Shown here piece after piece: positions 27,257 through 37,375 of a stretch of 64,000 bases of DNA. The stretch covers positions 1,302,001-1,366,000 of the forward strand of contig OY970224.1 of NCBI GenBank assembly GCA_963714035.1, in the 5' to 3' direction. The notes under the pieces were generated by a model. That model was not told the origin of the DNA and made no database searches. It saw only the letters and a list, made by a program, of their open reading frames with translations. This DNA comes from DATFVB01 sp963714035 (lineage in GTDB: Bacteria; Acidobacteriota; Thermoanaerobaculia; UBA5066; DATFVB01). A program made the position numbers and the translations under genes. Every line of letters starts with the position of its first letter. The first letter of the stretch is position 1.

Positions 27257-28069
27257 ATGATCGGCGCCGCCGTCCCCGGTTCCGCCGCCCTCGCGCTCTA
27301 CGGAGCGGCGGAGGGCTTCTCGATCGCCTCTCTGCGGAAGAACTCCGACGGGCTCGCCCGCGCGACCACCCTGTTCCTCGTTTCCGGGCTGCTCGTCCAC
27401 TTCGCGGCGCTGCAGTTCCGGGCGCGAAGACTCCACTCCGTCCCCTATCGGGACCTCCCCGATTCGATGTCGTTCTTCGCGTGGATGATCGCGCTCACCT
27501 ACGTGTTCCTCCTCTTCCGCCACCGGGAGCGTTCGACCGGCCCGTTCCTCATCCCCCTCGTCATCGTCTTCCAGACGGTTTCGCTCCTCACGCCTCCGTC
27601 GAACCTGCCGGCCCGGAAAGAGCTCTCGGGATCGCTCTTCGCGTTCCACGTGACGACCGCGATCCTCGGTTACGCGGCCCTCTCGCTGTCGTTCACGCTC
27701 GCGCTCCTCTATCTGGTCCAGAACCGGCAGCTCCGCGAGCGCCGGACGGGCCTCCTTTTCTCGCGCCTCCCGGCCCTGGACGTCCTCGACCGGATGGAGC
27801 ACACGGCCGTCGCGGTGGGAGTCGCCGCTCTCGCGGTCTCGCTCTCCCTCGGCATGATCTGGGCGCAGAAGAACTGGGGAACCGTGTGGGACGCGAAGCT
27901 CGCGGCGACGCTCCTCGTTCTCGCGGTCTATGCCGTCGCTCTTTTTTCCTCTCCGCTGGGGCTGAAGGGGAAGAAGACCGCGTTCGTCTCGATCCTCGGG
28001 TTCTCGCTGGTGCTCTTCTCGTACACCGTCGTGAACCTGTTCGTCAGCAAGGGACACGTGTTCCGATGA
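27257..28069 (+). CDS. CcsA/HemX-family cytochrome c assembly membrane protein
   Basis: The 270-aa protein has about eight hydrophobic segments and the tryptophan-rich motif WGTVWDAKL near residue 210. That motif is characteristic of the CcsA/CcmC/HemX heme-handling superfamily. Position directly before hemA (4-bp ATGA overlap) is typical of HemX, a membrane protein that lowers glutamyl-tRNA reductase level in Bacillus. The family resemblance also allows a role in heme delivery for c-type cytochromes, which the nearby 20-heme conduit needs. No CcsB/ResB partner is in the window. Membrane and family assignment are firm; choice between the two roles is open. Confidence 0.85.
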   Translation: MIGAAVPGSAALALYGAAEGFSIASLRKNSDGLARATTLFLVSGLLVHFAALQFRARRLHSVPYRDLPDSMSFFAWMIALTYVFLLFRHRERSTGPFLIPLVIVFQTVSLLTPPSNLPARKELSGSLFAFHVTTAILGYAALSLSFTLALLYLVQNRQLRERRTGLLFSRLPALDVLDRMEHTAVAVGVAALAVSLSLGMIWAQKNWGTVWDAKLAATLLVLAVYAVALFSSPLGLKGKKTAFVSILGFSLVLFSYTVVNLFVSKGHVFR

Positions 28070-29346
28070 TCGCCCCGATGGAGTCGCCGCTCGTCCTCGT
28101 CGGCTGGGATTTCCGCCGAACCCCGATCTCGATCCGCGAGCGCCTCGCCTTCACCCCCGATTCGACCCGCGAGGCTCTCGCCCGGATCACCCGGCAGGGC
28201 GTGCTCTCGGAAGGGGTGATCGTCTCGACCTGCAACCGCAGCGAGATCTACGGCGTGGGCGCGACCGCGGACGTGGAAGACGCCGTGACGGAGTTCATCG
28301 CGGGCTTTCACCGGCTGCCGAAACCCGACATCCTCGGGAGCCGGTACGGGCTCACGGGGCCCGACGCGGTCCGCCACCTCTTCCGGGTCGCCGCCGGGCT
28401 CGAATCGCTCGTGCTCGGAGAGGACCAGATCCTCGCGCAGGTCCGCGAGGCGCTACGCGTCGCTTCGGCCGCGGGCGCGACCCGCTCGGTCCTCCACCGG
28501 CTCTTCGAGCAGGCGTGCGCGGCCGGAAAGCGGGTGCGTTCGGAGACGGGCGTCGGGACTCGGGCGACGTCGATCCCCGGAGTCGCCCTCGAGCTCGCCC
28601 GGAAGGTCTATGAGGACATCGACGGGCGGTCCTTCCTGATCGTCGGCGCCGGCGACGTCGCGGCGATCTTCTACGATCTCCTGATCGGCCGCGGCGCCCG
28701 CTCGATCGACGTCGTGAATCGCTCCTTCGACCGCGCGCAGGCGCTCGCCTCCCGGGGTGGAACTCCGCGGCGCTGGGAGGAGCTCGCCGCGCGCCTCCCG
28801 CACGCGGACGTCGTCGTCTGCGCGACGTCCAGCCCGACGCCGCTCTTCGGCGCGCCGGAAGCCGCGGCGGCGCTCGCCGCGCGGCGCGGACGCCCGGTGC
28901 TCTTCCTCGATCTCGGCGTGCCGCGAAACATCGACGAGCGCGTCTCCTCGGTCGAGAACGCCTTCCTCTACGCGGTGGACGACCTGAAGGAGATGGCCGG
29001 ACGGAACCTCGCCGACCGCGAGAAGGACATTCCGAGGGCGGAGGCGATCCTCGACGAAGAGATCGCGGGTTTCCTCTCCTGGTACGGCTCCCTCGCCGTC
29101 GTGCCGACCGTGACGTCGCTTCGCCGGCGGTTCGAGCGCGTCCGGGAGGAAGAGTTCGACCGCCCGCTCTCGCGCCTGGAGGGCATCGCGCCCGAGGATC
29201 GGGAGAAGATCCGGCTGCTGGCCCGGTCGATGGTCCGCTCGCTCCTGCGGAAGCCGACCTCCGCGTTGAAGGAGGAATCGGACCCGGTGCGACGCGTCGA
29301 GCGCGCCGAAGCGATCCGCCAGGTATTCGGGCTCGAGGACGAGTGA
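28066..29346 (+). CDS. hemA: Glutamyl-tRNA reductase
   Basis: The 426-aa enzyme makes glutamate-1-semialdehyde from Glu-tRNA, the first committed step of the C5 pathway. The catalytic Cys56 lies in IVSTCNRSEIY. GEDQILAQVREA and the NADPH-binding Rossmann segment FLIVGAGDVA (about residues 188-197) follow, and the C-terminal dimerisation helix is present. The ATG at 28066 overlaps the upstream stop by 4 bp. The next gene, hemC, starts with GTG overlapping this stop by 4 bp. Confidence 0.96.
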   Translation: MIAPMESPLVLVGWDFRRTPISIRERLAFTPDSTREALARITRQGVLSEGVIVSTCNRSEIYGVGATADVEDAVTEFIAGFHRLPKPDILGSRYGLTGPDAVRHLFRVAAGLESLVLGEDQILAQVREALRVASAAGATRSVLHRLFEQACAAGKRVRSETGVGTRATSIPGVALELARKVYEDIDGRSFLIVGAGDVAAIFYDLLIGRGARSIDVVNRSFDRAQALASRGGTPRRWEELAARLPHADVVVCATSSPTPLFGAPEAAAALAARRGRPVLFLDLGVPRNIDERVSSVENAFLYAVDDLKEMAGRNLADREKDIPRAEAILDEEIAGFLSWYGSLAVVPTVTSLRRRFERVREEEFDRPLSRLEGIAPEDREKIRLLARSMVRSLLRKPTSALKEESDPVRRVERAEAIRQVFGLEDE

Positions 29347-30251
29347 AGCTCCGGCTCGGGACCCGCGGATCGGCGCTCGCCAAGATCCAGTCCGGGCTGG
29401 TCGCCGACTGGCTGCGCGCACGGGGGACGGAAGTGGAAATGATGACGATCACGACGACCGGCGACCGGCTCTCGGAGCTCGACCGGCCGATCGAAGGAAA
29501 GGGAATCTTCACGAAGGAGCTCGACGATGCGCTTTTCGACGGGCGAATCGATCTCGCCGTTCACAGCATGAAAGACCTTCCCTCCGAGATCCCCTCCGGG
29601 CTCGAGATCGCCGCGGTGCCCGCGCGGGAGGATGCGCGCGACGCGCTCGTCTCGCGGGGCGGCCTGTCGCTGTCGGCGCTCCCGTCGGGCGCGCTCGTCG
29701 GGACCGGCAGTCCCCGGCGCGCCGGGCAGATCCGCGCGCTTCGCCCGGACATCGCCTGCGCCGAGGCGCGCGGGAACGTCGACACGCGGCTCCGGAAGCT
29801 CCGTGAGGGAGCATGGGACGCGATTCTCCTCGCCCGCGCGGGACTTCGCCGGCTCGGGAGGGACGCGGAAGCCACGCAGATCCTCGAAGTGGAGGAGATG
29901 ATTCCCGCCGTCGCGCAGGGCGCGCTCGCGATCACGACCCGGGAAGGCGAGGCGCTCGGGCCCGTCCGGGCGCTCGAGCACTCCCCGACGCGCACGGCGG
30001 TCCGCTGCGAGCGCCGGGTCCTGCGCGACCTCGAAGGCGGCTGCCGGGCGCCCGTGGCGGCCTATGCCGCCGTCGACGGAGGGAGGATTCGCGTCGCCGC
30101 CGCGGTGATGTCTCTCGACGGAACGACCGTGCTCCGCGTCGACCGCGAGGGCCCGGCGGACGATCCCGAGAGGATCGGGGAAGAGATCGCGCAGAGCCTG
30201 CTCGCCCGCGGCGCGGCGGCGCTCGTCGCGGCCGCCCGGGTGACCGCGTGA
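29343..30251 (+). CDS. hemC: Porphobilinogen deaminase (hydroxymethylbilane synthase)
   Basis: The 302-aa protein has the N-terminal KLRLGTRGSALAK motif, VHSMKDLP (about residues 73-80), the substrate Arg cluster TGSPRRAGQIRALRPD, and Cys234 in LEGGCRAP, which carries the dipyrromethane cofactor. It polymerises four porphobilinogens into hydroxymethylbilane. Start is GTG in a GTGA overlap with hemA; the stop overlaps the GTG of hemD in the same way. Confidence 0.96.
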   Translation: MKLRLGTRGSALAKIQSGLVADWLRARGTEVEMMTITTTGDRLSELDRPIEGKGIFTKELDDALFDGRIDLAVHSMKDLPSEIPSGLEIAAVPAREDARDALVSRGGLSLSALPSGALVGTGSPRRAGQIRALRPDIACAEARGNVDTRLRKLREGAWDAILLARAGLRRLGRDAEATQILEVEEMIPAVAQGALAITTREGEALGPVRALEHSPTRTAVRCERRVLRDLEGGCRAPVAAYAAVDGGRIRVAAAVMSLDGTTVLRVDREGPADDPERIGEEIAQSLLARGAAALVAAARVTA

Positions 30252-30982
30252 AGTCCGTCCGCCGTTCGGCGCTCGTGATCTATTCCGGAGGGAAGGAATT
30301 CGCGTACGAGGACGATTTCGCGTCCCGCGGCTTCGGTCTGCGCGCCGTTCCCAGCCACCGGATCGAGATCACGTCCCAGGCGTTCCCGGCCGGGCGCCGG
30401 GTCGACCGCGTGATCTTCACGAGCCGCAACGCCGTCGACATCCTCCGCCGCGGCGGAGCGACGTTTCCCCCTTCGGCCCAGTACCACGCCGTCGGCGTCT
30501 CGACGCTCGCCGCCCTGCGCAAGCTCGGTCTCGCCGCCGAAGCGCCCGAGGACGCCTCCGCGTCGGCCCTTCTCGCCCAGCTGCCCGAATCCCTTGCCGG
30601 CGAGTACGTCTTCTGGCCGCACGGCGACGACGCGGACCTCACGCTCACGGAGAACCTGAAGCAGCGCGGGGCGACCATCTATTCGCCGATCGTCTATCGA
30701 AAGGTGAAGCTGCGGTTTCCGGCGGACCTCTCGAAGCCGATCGCGGACCGCGCCTACGCTGCCTTCGCCTGCACTTCGGCCGCCGCCGCGCGCTGGCTCT
30801 TCGAGGGACGGTCTCCGGCGGAGCGCAAGGCGCTCGGTTCGACGCCGGCGGCGGTCCTCGGCGCGAGCACCGCGGGCGAGCTCGAGCGGCTCGGCGTGAA
30901 GAGAACGGTCGCCGTCCCGCAGGCCTCCTTCGATTCGCTTTCCGCGACCCTGCTGAAGATCCTTCAGCGCTCGAAGAGGTAG
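30248..30982 (+). CDS. hemD: Uroporphyrinogen-III synthase
   Basis: The 244-aa protein starts at GTG 30248. The sequence is weakly conserved, as usual for HemD, but shows the two-domain pattern with VIFTSRNAVDIL (about residues 57-68), a central strand VFWPHGDDA and a C-terminal FACTSAAAARWL segment. It closes and inverts hydroxymethylbilane to uroporphyrinogen III. It is last in ccsA-hemA-hemC-hemD, and its 3' end overlaps the convergent GNAT gene tail-to-tail by 19 bp. Confidence 0.88.
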   Translation: MKSVRRSALVIYSGGKEFAYEDDFASRGFGLRAVPSHRIEITSQAFPAGRRVDRVIFTSRNAVDILRRGGATFPPSAQYHAVGVSTLAALRKLGLAAEAPEDASASALLAQLPESLAGEYVFWPHGDDADLTLTENLKQRGATIYSPIVYRKVKLRFPADLSKPIADRAYAAFACTSAAAARWLFEGRSPAERKALGSTPAAVLGASTAGELERLGVKRTVAVPQASFDSLSATLLKILQRSKR

Positions 30983-31731
30983 AACGCCCGGTCGTTCTCG
31001 AGGACGAGCGCGGACGCTTCCCAGCCGCGCGCCATGAGCGCCTCCGCGCGCCGTCGAAGCGCGAATCGGGCCCGGCGCGCGACGGCGGGATCGCTCCGGT
31101 ACAGGCCCGGGGCGCCGGTCGCGATCTCGACGGCCGCGCGGCGTCCTCGCGGCGGCCGTCCGCCCCGGAACGGAACGGCGCCTTCGAGCGTCGGCTCCGG
31201 AAGCGTCTCCCCCGACGCGGCCCGGCGGGCTTCCCGAGAGCCGAGCTCCCAGAAAACCTCGAACCGGTCCGTCGGGAGGTCGGCATAGATGCCGCCGATC
31301 GGGCCGTAGAAGTCGCGCAGGTAGCGCCGGGCGCGGGCGCGGAGCCGCACGAGGTTCAGCCGCGCGTTCTTCACGAGGAGAGGGTCGTACGTCCAGGTCA
31401 CGAGATCGATCCCGCGCGCGAGGCACCATTCCCGCTGGAAGAGCTTGAGCCGCTTCGAGAGCCCGAGACCCTGCGCGTCGGGCCGCACCGCGAGGAGATG
31501 GGAGTGCTGCGCGCGTCGGCCGTCGATTTCCCGTGGAAAACCGTGGACGAAGCCGAGCAGGTCTTTTCCGCGAAATGCCCCGGCGGTCAGTCCCCCGGCG
31601 TGGGTGATCGCGATCAAGTCCGCGACCGAGGGCGCCTCGAGATCGGGGAGACGCCAGGCCGCCTTCGCGACCCTCTGGGCGAGCGCGAATTCCCGGGGAT
31701 TCGCGAGCTCCCGGACGCGCACGCCCGTCAT
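30964..31731 (-). CDS. GNAT-family acyltransferase, likely succinyl-CoA:D-amino-acid N-succinyltransferase
   Basis: The 255-aa protein has the acetyl-CoA-binding GNAT core (HSHLLAVRPDAQGLGLSKRLK, about residues 74-94, and WTYDPLLVKNARLNL after it). It resembles the predicted acetyltransferases of the COG3375 type. It is the third gene of an overlapping trio (racemase, M20 hydrolase, GNAT). In Geobacillus a GNAT, an N-succinylamino-acid racemase and an M20 hydrolase together convert D- to L-amino acids through N-succinyl intermediates, so the same role is inferred here. The ATG overlaps the M20 stop by 4 bp. Confidence 0.8.
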   Translation of the reverse strand: MTGVRVRELANPREFALAQRVAKAAWRLPDLEAPSVADLIAITHAGGLTAGAFRGKDLLGFVHGFPREIDGRRAQHSHLLAVRPDAQGLGLSKRLKLFQREWCLARGIDLVTWTYDPLLVKNARLNLVRLRARARRYLRDFYGPIGGIYADLPTDRFEVFWELGSREARRAASGETLPEPTLEGAVPFRGGRPPRGRRAAVEIATGAPGLYRSDPAVARRARFALRRRAEALMARGWEASALVLENDRAFYLFER

Positions 31732-32819
31732 GCGGTCTCCGGCGCGAGGAAGCGGGAAAGCAGCGCCGCGCGGAAGCGGAGGTCCGCGAGATCGACCCAT
31801 TCGTCGGCCGCGTGAGCGCCGCCGCCGGCCGGCCCCAGACCGTCGAGCGTCGGGATGCCCGCCGCGGCCGTCAGGTTGCCGTCGGAGGCGCCTCCCACCC
31901 GCTCGGCGCCGATGTCGCGTCCGAGCTCCCGCGCGATCGCCCGCATCCGCTCGTAGAGCGCTCGAGAAGCCGGCGTCTCCTCCATCGGAGGGCGGTCGAA
32001 ACGGGCGTCGATCGAAACCGCGATTCCCGGGTCCGCCGGCCGGTAAGCGGCGAGCGCCGCGCGGACGCGCTTCTCCTCGGCCGCCGACCAGACGCGCGCG
32101 TCGATCGTCAGCCGCGCCGACGCCGGGACGACGTTCGTCTTCCCGCCCGAAGCCGCGACCGTCGGCGTCACCGACGTGCCGGCCGCCCGGTCGGAAACGG
32201 ATTCCAGGAACATCGCGAACCGGGACATCTCGAGGAGAGCCGAGGCCCCCTTCTCGGGCTCGAGCCCCGCGTGCGCGGCCCGGCCCCGGAACTCGACGGT
32301 CACGAGGCCCGTGCCCTTGCGCGCGATTTTCGCCGCGCCCCGCTCCGAGGGCTCGAGAACGAGGACGCGGTCGTGCTCCCGCGCGAAGGAGAGGAGCGCA
32401 TCGCGCGAAGCCGCGCTCCCGACCTCTTCGTCCGGCGCGAGAAAGAGAGAGAGCGGCGCCCGGGAGGTCGAGGCGCCGAACCCGTCGAAGAGGGCCAGCG
32501 CGACCGCGATCCCCGCCTTCATGTCGAATGCTCCCGGACCCGCGGCGCGTCCGTGCTCCGTCCGGAACGGCCGCTCGGCGAGCGTCCCGACCGGCCATAC
32601 CGTGTCGAGGTGACCGACGAGGAGCGTGCCCCCCTCGCCGCCGCGGCTCCGGAACGTCGCGCGCACGGCATCCCCGCGGCCCGGGCAGGGAACCGCCTCG
32701 GCGGACGCGCCCGAGCGTCCGAGGCGTTCCACGATCCGGCCGGCGAGCGCCGAGACGCGCGCCGGATCGTCGGAAGGGCTCTCGTGCTCGACGAGCCAGC
32801 GCAGGTCGTCTTCGAGCAT
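31728..32819 (-). CDS. M20-family hydrolase, likely N-succinyl-L-amino-acid desuccinylase
   Basis: The 363-aa protein carries M20 metal-site motifs: H70 and D72 in VGHLDTVWP, then GPGAFDMKAG and APDEEVGS (about residue 133). Sequence style is close to the carboxypeptidase G2/ArgE/DapE-like branch. There is no signal peptide, so it acts in the cytoplasm, unlike the exported M20 protein at 16-17 kb. Its stop overlaps the GNAT start, and its start overlaps the racemase stop by 1 bp. The context suggests hydrolysis of N-succinyl-L-amino acids made by the racemase. A generic aminoacylase is the alternative. Confidence 0.82.
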   Translation of the reverse strand: MLEDDLRWLVEHESPSDDPARVSALAGRIVERLGRSGASAEAVPCPGRGDAVRATFRSRGGEGGTLLVGHLDTVWPVGTLAERPFRTEHGRAAGPGAFDMKAGIAVALALFDGFGASTSRAPLSLFLAPDEEVGSAASRDALLSFAREHDRVLVLEPSERGAAKIARKGTGLVTVEFRGRAAHAGLEPEKGASALLEMSRFAMFLESVSDRAAGTSVTPTVAASGGKTNVVPASARLTIDARVWSAAEEKRVRAALAAYRPADPGIAVSIDARFDRPPMEETPASRALYERMRAIARELGRDIGAERVGGASDGNLTAAAGIPTLDGLGPAGGGAHAADEWVDLADLRFRAALLSRFLAPETA

Positions 32820-33925
32820 CAGGCGGAAAACTCCCCCGCCGACACCGTGTACCGGTCGAGGCGTTCCCGCACGACCGTCACGCCGATTCCCGGCCCGGGC
32901 GGGACCGGCATCTCTCCGTTGACCGCCTCCAGCGGCGGGTCGACGATGTCCTCCTCGAAATAGCGCGACGCGGAGGAGGTGTCGCCGGGCTTCGCGAAGT
33001 TCGGCAGCGTCGCGAGGTGCACGTTCGTCGCGCGCCCGACGCCGGACTCGAGCATGCCGCCGCACCACACGGGCACGCCGGCCGCCGCGCAGGCGTCGTG
33101 GATCCGCCGCGCCTCCGCGAGCCCGCCGACCCGTCCGATCTTGACGTTGATCACCCGCGCCGCTGCGATCTTCACCGCGACGCGAGCATCGGCCGCGGAA
33201 CGGATCGACTCGTCGAGGCAGATCGGCGTCGCGATCTCCCGCGCGAGCGCCGCGTGCTCCCAGAGGTCCTCGTGGCCGAGCGGCTGCTCGATGTAGTCGA
33301 GGCCGAAGGCGTCGAGCGCGCGCAGCGCCGGCGTGTCGGCCGGCGTGTATGCGGCGTTGGCGTCGACCGTGAGGTCGATCGACGGGAAGCGCTCGCGCAC
33401 CGCCGCGACGAGCCCCGCGTCCCGGCCCGGCTCGATCTTGAGCTTGATCCGCCGATACCCCTCTTCGACGTGCTTCGCGACGAGGTCGAGCAGCGCCTCG
33501 ACGGACGGCTGGAGACCGAGCGAGACGCCGACCGGCACGCGGTCGCGGACGCCGCCGAGCAGGTTCCGGAGAGGGACGCCCCTCTCCCGGGCGGCGAGGT
33601 CCCAGAGAGCGGTCTCGAGCGCCGCCTTCGCCATGCGGTTCCCCCGGATGGGCGCGACGCGCCGGGAGAACTCTTCCGGCCCTTCGAGCTCGTCGCCGAG
33701 CGCGGCCGGCGCCAGGAATTCGCCGAGGACATGGGCCGCCGACGCGTTCGTCTCCTCGGAATAGAACGGCACGTCGTCGGCGACGCATTCCCCCCAGCCG
33801 GAAAGGCCGTCGCCCTCCGCCTCCACGAGCAGGAATCGCTTGACGGTGGTTTCGCCGAACGACGTGCGGAAGCGGAACCGCAGCGGCATCTCGACGCGGC
33901 GGACCACGATCCGGCGCAAACGCAT
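32819..33925 (-). CDS. Enolase-superfamily N-succinylamino-acid racemase / o-succinylbenzoate synthase
   Basis: The 368-aa protein has the full catalytic set of the OSBS/NSAR group: KLK (K161/K163), metal ligands D188, E213 (YIEQPL) and D238 (CLDES), and K262 in VINVKIGR. The N-terminal capping domain reads RTSFGETTVKRFLLVE, as in the MenC/NAAAR proteins. Such enzymes may make o-succinylbenzoate for menaquinone, racemise N-succinylamino acids, or do both. No other men gene is here and the two partners downstream fit the racemase pathway, so racemase is favoured. It is divergent from hemB, 35 bp away. Confidence 0.88.
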   Translation of the reverse strand: MRLRRIVVRRVEMPLRFRFRTSFGETTVKRFLLVEAEGDGLSGWGECVADDVPFYSEETNASAAHVLGEFLAPAALGDELEGPEEFSRRVAPIRGNRMAKAALETALWDLAARERGVPLRNLLGGVRDRVPVGVSLGLQPSVEALLDLVAKHVEEGYRRIKLKIEPGRDAGLVAAVRERFPSIDLTVDANAAYTPADTPALRALDAFGLDYIEQPLGHEDLWEHAALAREIATPICLDESIRSAADARVAVKIAAARVINVKIGRVGGLAEARRIHDACAAAGVPVWCGGMLESGVGRATNVHLATLPNFAKPGDTSSASRYFEEDIVDPPLEAVNGEMPVPPGPGIGVTVVRERLDRYTVSAGEFSA

Positions 33926-33948
33926 CGGGGAAAGTCTCCCACAGATGG

Positions 33949-33954
33949 TAGATT
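33949..33954 (+). promoter_or_regulatory. Leaderless-type extended -10 box of hemB-hemL
   Basis: TGG-TAGATT (extended -10 form), then CCGCCC (6 nt), then the ATG at 33961. Confidence 0.55.
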
Positions 33955-33960
33955 CCGCCC

Positions 33961-34955
33961 ATGAATTCGGCCGGTTTCCCGACGGTCCGCATGCGTCGCC
34001 TCCGGCGCACGGCGGGGCTCCGCGCGATGGCACGCGAGACGCGCGTCTCCGCGACCCAGCTCATCGCGCCGCTGTTCGTCCGAAAGGGACGCGGCGTCCG
34101 GGAGGAGATCTCGTCGCTCCCCGGGGTCTTCCGCGCCTCTCCCGACACGGCGCTCCGCGAGGCCGAGGCCCTCCACGGGCTCGGGGTGCCGTCCGTGATC
34201 CTGTTCGGCATTCCCGAGCGCAAGGACGAGGAAGGCACGGAGGCATGGGACGACGACGCCGCCGTGCAGGAGACCGCGCGTCTCCTGAAGAAGGAGATCC
34301 CCGACCTCGTCGTGATGACCGACGTCTGCCTCGACGAGTACACGTCCCACGGCCACTGCGGCGTCGTTCGGAACGGAGAGGTCGACAACGACGCGACGCT
34401 TCCGCTCCTCGCGAAGGCGGCGCTCTCGCACGCTCGCGCGGGCGCGGACGTCCTCGCGCCCTCCGACATGATGGACGGCCGCGTCGCGGCGATCCGCCGG
34501 GCGCTCGACGAGCAGGGGTTCGCGGAGCGCGCGATCCTCGCCTACTCCGCCAAGACCGCGTCCGCCTTCTACGGCCCCTTCCGCGAGGCGGCGGACTCGG
34601 CTCCGAAGTTCGGGGACCGCCGCGGCTATCAGATGGACGCCGGCAACTCGCGGGAGGCGATGCGCGAGATCGAGCTCGACCTCCAGGAAGGGGCCGACGC
34701 CGTGATGATCAAACCCGCGCTCCCGTATCTCGACACGATCGCGAAGGCGAGGGCGCGCTTCGACTGCCCGATCGCCGCGTACAACGTCTCCGGCGAGTAC
34801 GCCATGGTCAAGGCCGCGGGGCGCAACGGCTGGATCGACGAGAAACGGGTCGCGTGCGAGATCCTGACGTCGATCGCCCGGGCGGGCGCCGACTGGATCC
34901 TGACCTACCACGCGAAGGACGCCGCGGCGTGGCTCGCCGACGGCACGTTCCTCGC

Positions 34956-34959
<4 letters not shown>
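33961..34959 (+). CDS. hemB: Porphobilinogen synthase (5-aminolevulinate dehydratase)
   Basis: The 332-aa enzyme condenses two 5-aminolevulinates. It shows MTDVCLDEYTSHGHCG, the metal-site region (here with His and only the Cys residues of that motif), the substrate-site lysine in AYSAKTASAFYGPF, the Schiff-base Lys in MIKPALPYLD, and YNVSGEYAMVKAA. It starts a two-gene unit with hemL, overlapping it by 4 bp (GTGA). The N-terminal arm (MRRLRRTAGLRAMARET) is normal for the family. Confidence 0.96.
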
Positions 34960-36290
<1,331 letters not shown>

Positions 36291-36391
36291 CGGTACGATC
36301 CCCGCCAACAATACAAGATTTTCGGGCATCGGCCCCGGAATTCGCGTTCCCTTCCGAGCGGGGCGGAGTGTCGCGCGGCGCGCCGGGGGAG

Positions 36392-36397
36392 TAAGCT
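36392..36397 (+). promoter_or_regulatory. Possible leaderless -10 box of DUF2157 gene
   Basis: TAAGCT, then 9 nt, then the TTG start at 36407. It is a weaker match than the other boxes. Confidence 0.35.
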
Positions 36398-36406
36398 CCG
36401 GCCAGC

Positions 36407-37375
36407 TTGAACCCGGAAGTCGCCGAAGCCATCGACGGGCTCGCCGCGGAAGGCGTGCTCCCGGCGGCGGCCGTGCCTCGACTGCGCCGGATCGCGCGGG
36501 GCGACCTGCTGTCGGTCAGCCCCGAGCTGCGCGTTCTCCTCTATGCCGGGGTGACGCTCGTGACGGCGGGCGCCGCGGAATTCGTGCGCGAGAACTATCG
36601 ACGGATCGGGCCGGTCGCGATCACGTTCGCGCTCTCGCTCGCCGCCGCGGCCGCGTTCGCCTACGTCTTCCGGCGCGCGCGGCCGTTTTCCCGCGGCGTC
36701 GTCCCCTCGCCGACGCTCGGCTTCGACTACGCCCTCGTGCTCGGCGTTCTGCTCTTCGGCTCGGACCTCGCGTACGTCGAGACGCAGTTCCGCCTGCTCG
36801 GCCCGAACTGGAGCGGACACCTTCTCCTCTTCTCGCTCGTCGCTCTCGCCGCGGCCTACCGGTTCGACTCCGCGACGACGGTCTCCCTCGCCCTGACGGC
36901 GTTCGCGGCCTGGCGAGGGATCGCCGTGCGCGATCCGTTCGCGGTCTTCTTCGGAAGCCGCACCGCGCTCGTGCGGGCGAACGCGATCGCGTGCGGGCTC
37001 CTCTTTCTCGCGGGAGCCGCGGTCTCCACCCGCCGCCGTTTCAAGGCGCACTTCGAGCCGGTCTGGGGAAACCTCGGCCTTCTGCTGCTGTTCGGAGGGC
37101 TGCTTTCCGGGGCGATCGGCCCGGAATCGTGGTTTGTGTGGGACGTATGCCTGATCGCCGTGGCGGCCGCCGTGCTCTTTTTCGCGATTCGCGCCGGCCG
37201 CGAGCTCTACGCCGCTGCGGCGATCGTCGCCGGCTATCTGGGCGCGATGAAGATCATCCTCCATCCGATCCGCGACGCGGTCGCCCTGTTCACCGTCGTT
37301 TCCGTTTCCGCGACGGCGGTGCTCGTCGCCCTCCTCCGGCTCCACGGAATCATGAAGGAACGTCGTGCGCGCTGA
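36407..37375 (+). CDS. DUF2157-like polytopic membrane protein
   Basis: The 322-aa protein has an N-terminal soluble segment of about 45 residues (helical, EAIDGLAAEGVLP) and then about nine hydrophobic segments. The soluble start followed by a membrane bundle resembles DUF2157 proteins, whose function is not known. The TTG start is taken because the frame opens there with sensible residues (MNPEVAEAIDGL). It overlaps the next membrane-protein gene by 11 bp, and the two are probably co-expressed. Confidence 0.65.
   Translation: MNPEVAEAIDGLAAEGVLPAAAVPRLRRIARGDLLSVSPELRVLLYAGVTLVTAGAAEFVRENYRRIGPVAITFALSLAAAAAFAYVFRRARPFSRGVVPSPTLGFDYALVLGVLLFGSDLAYVETQFRLLGPNWSGHLLLFSLVALAAAYRFDSATTVSLALTAFAAWRGIAVRDPFAVFFGSRTALVRANAIACGLLFLAGAAVSTRRRFKAHFEPVWGNLGLLLLFGGLLSGAIGPESWFVWDVCLIAVAAAVLFFAIRAGRELYAAAAIVAGYLGAMKIILHPIRDAVALFTVVSVSATAVLVALLRLHGIMKERRAR

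Noticed and set aside
33840..34955. A long N-terminal extension of hemL overlapping hemB.
   Set aside because: The extension is an off-frame reading of hemB. The GTG at 34956 with its GTGA overlap and the family N-terminus define the true start.
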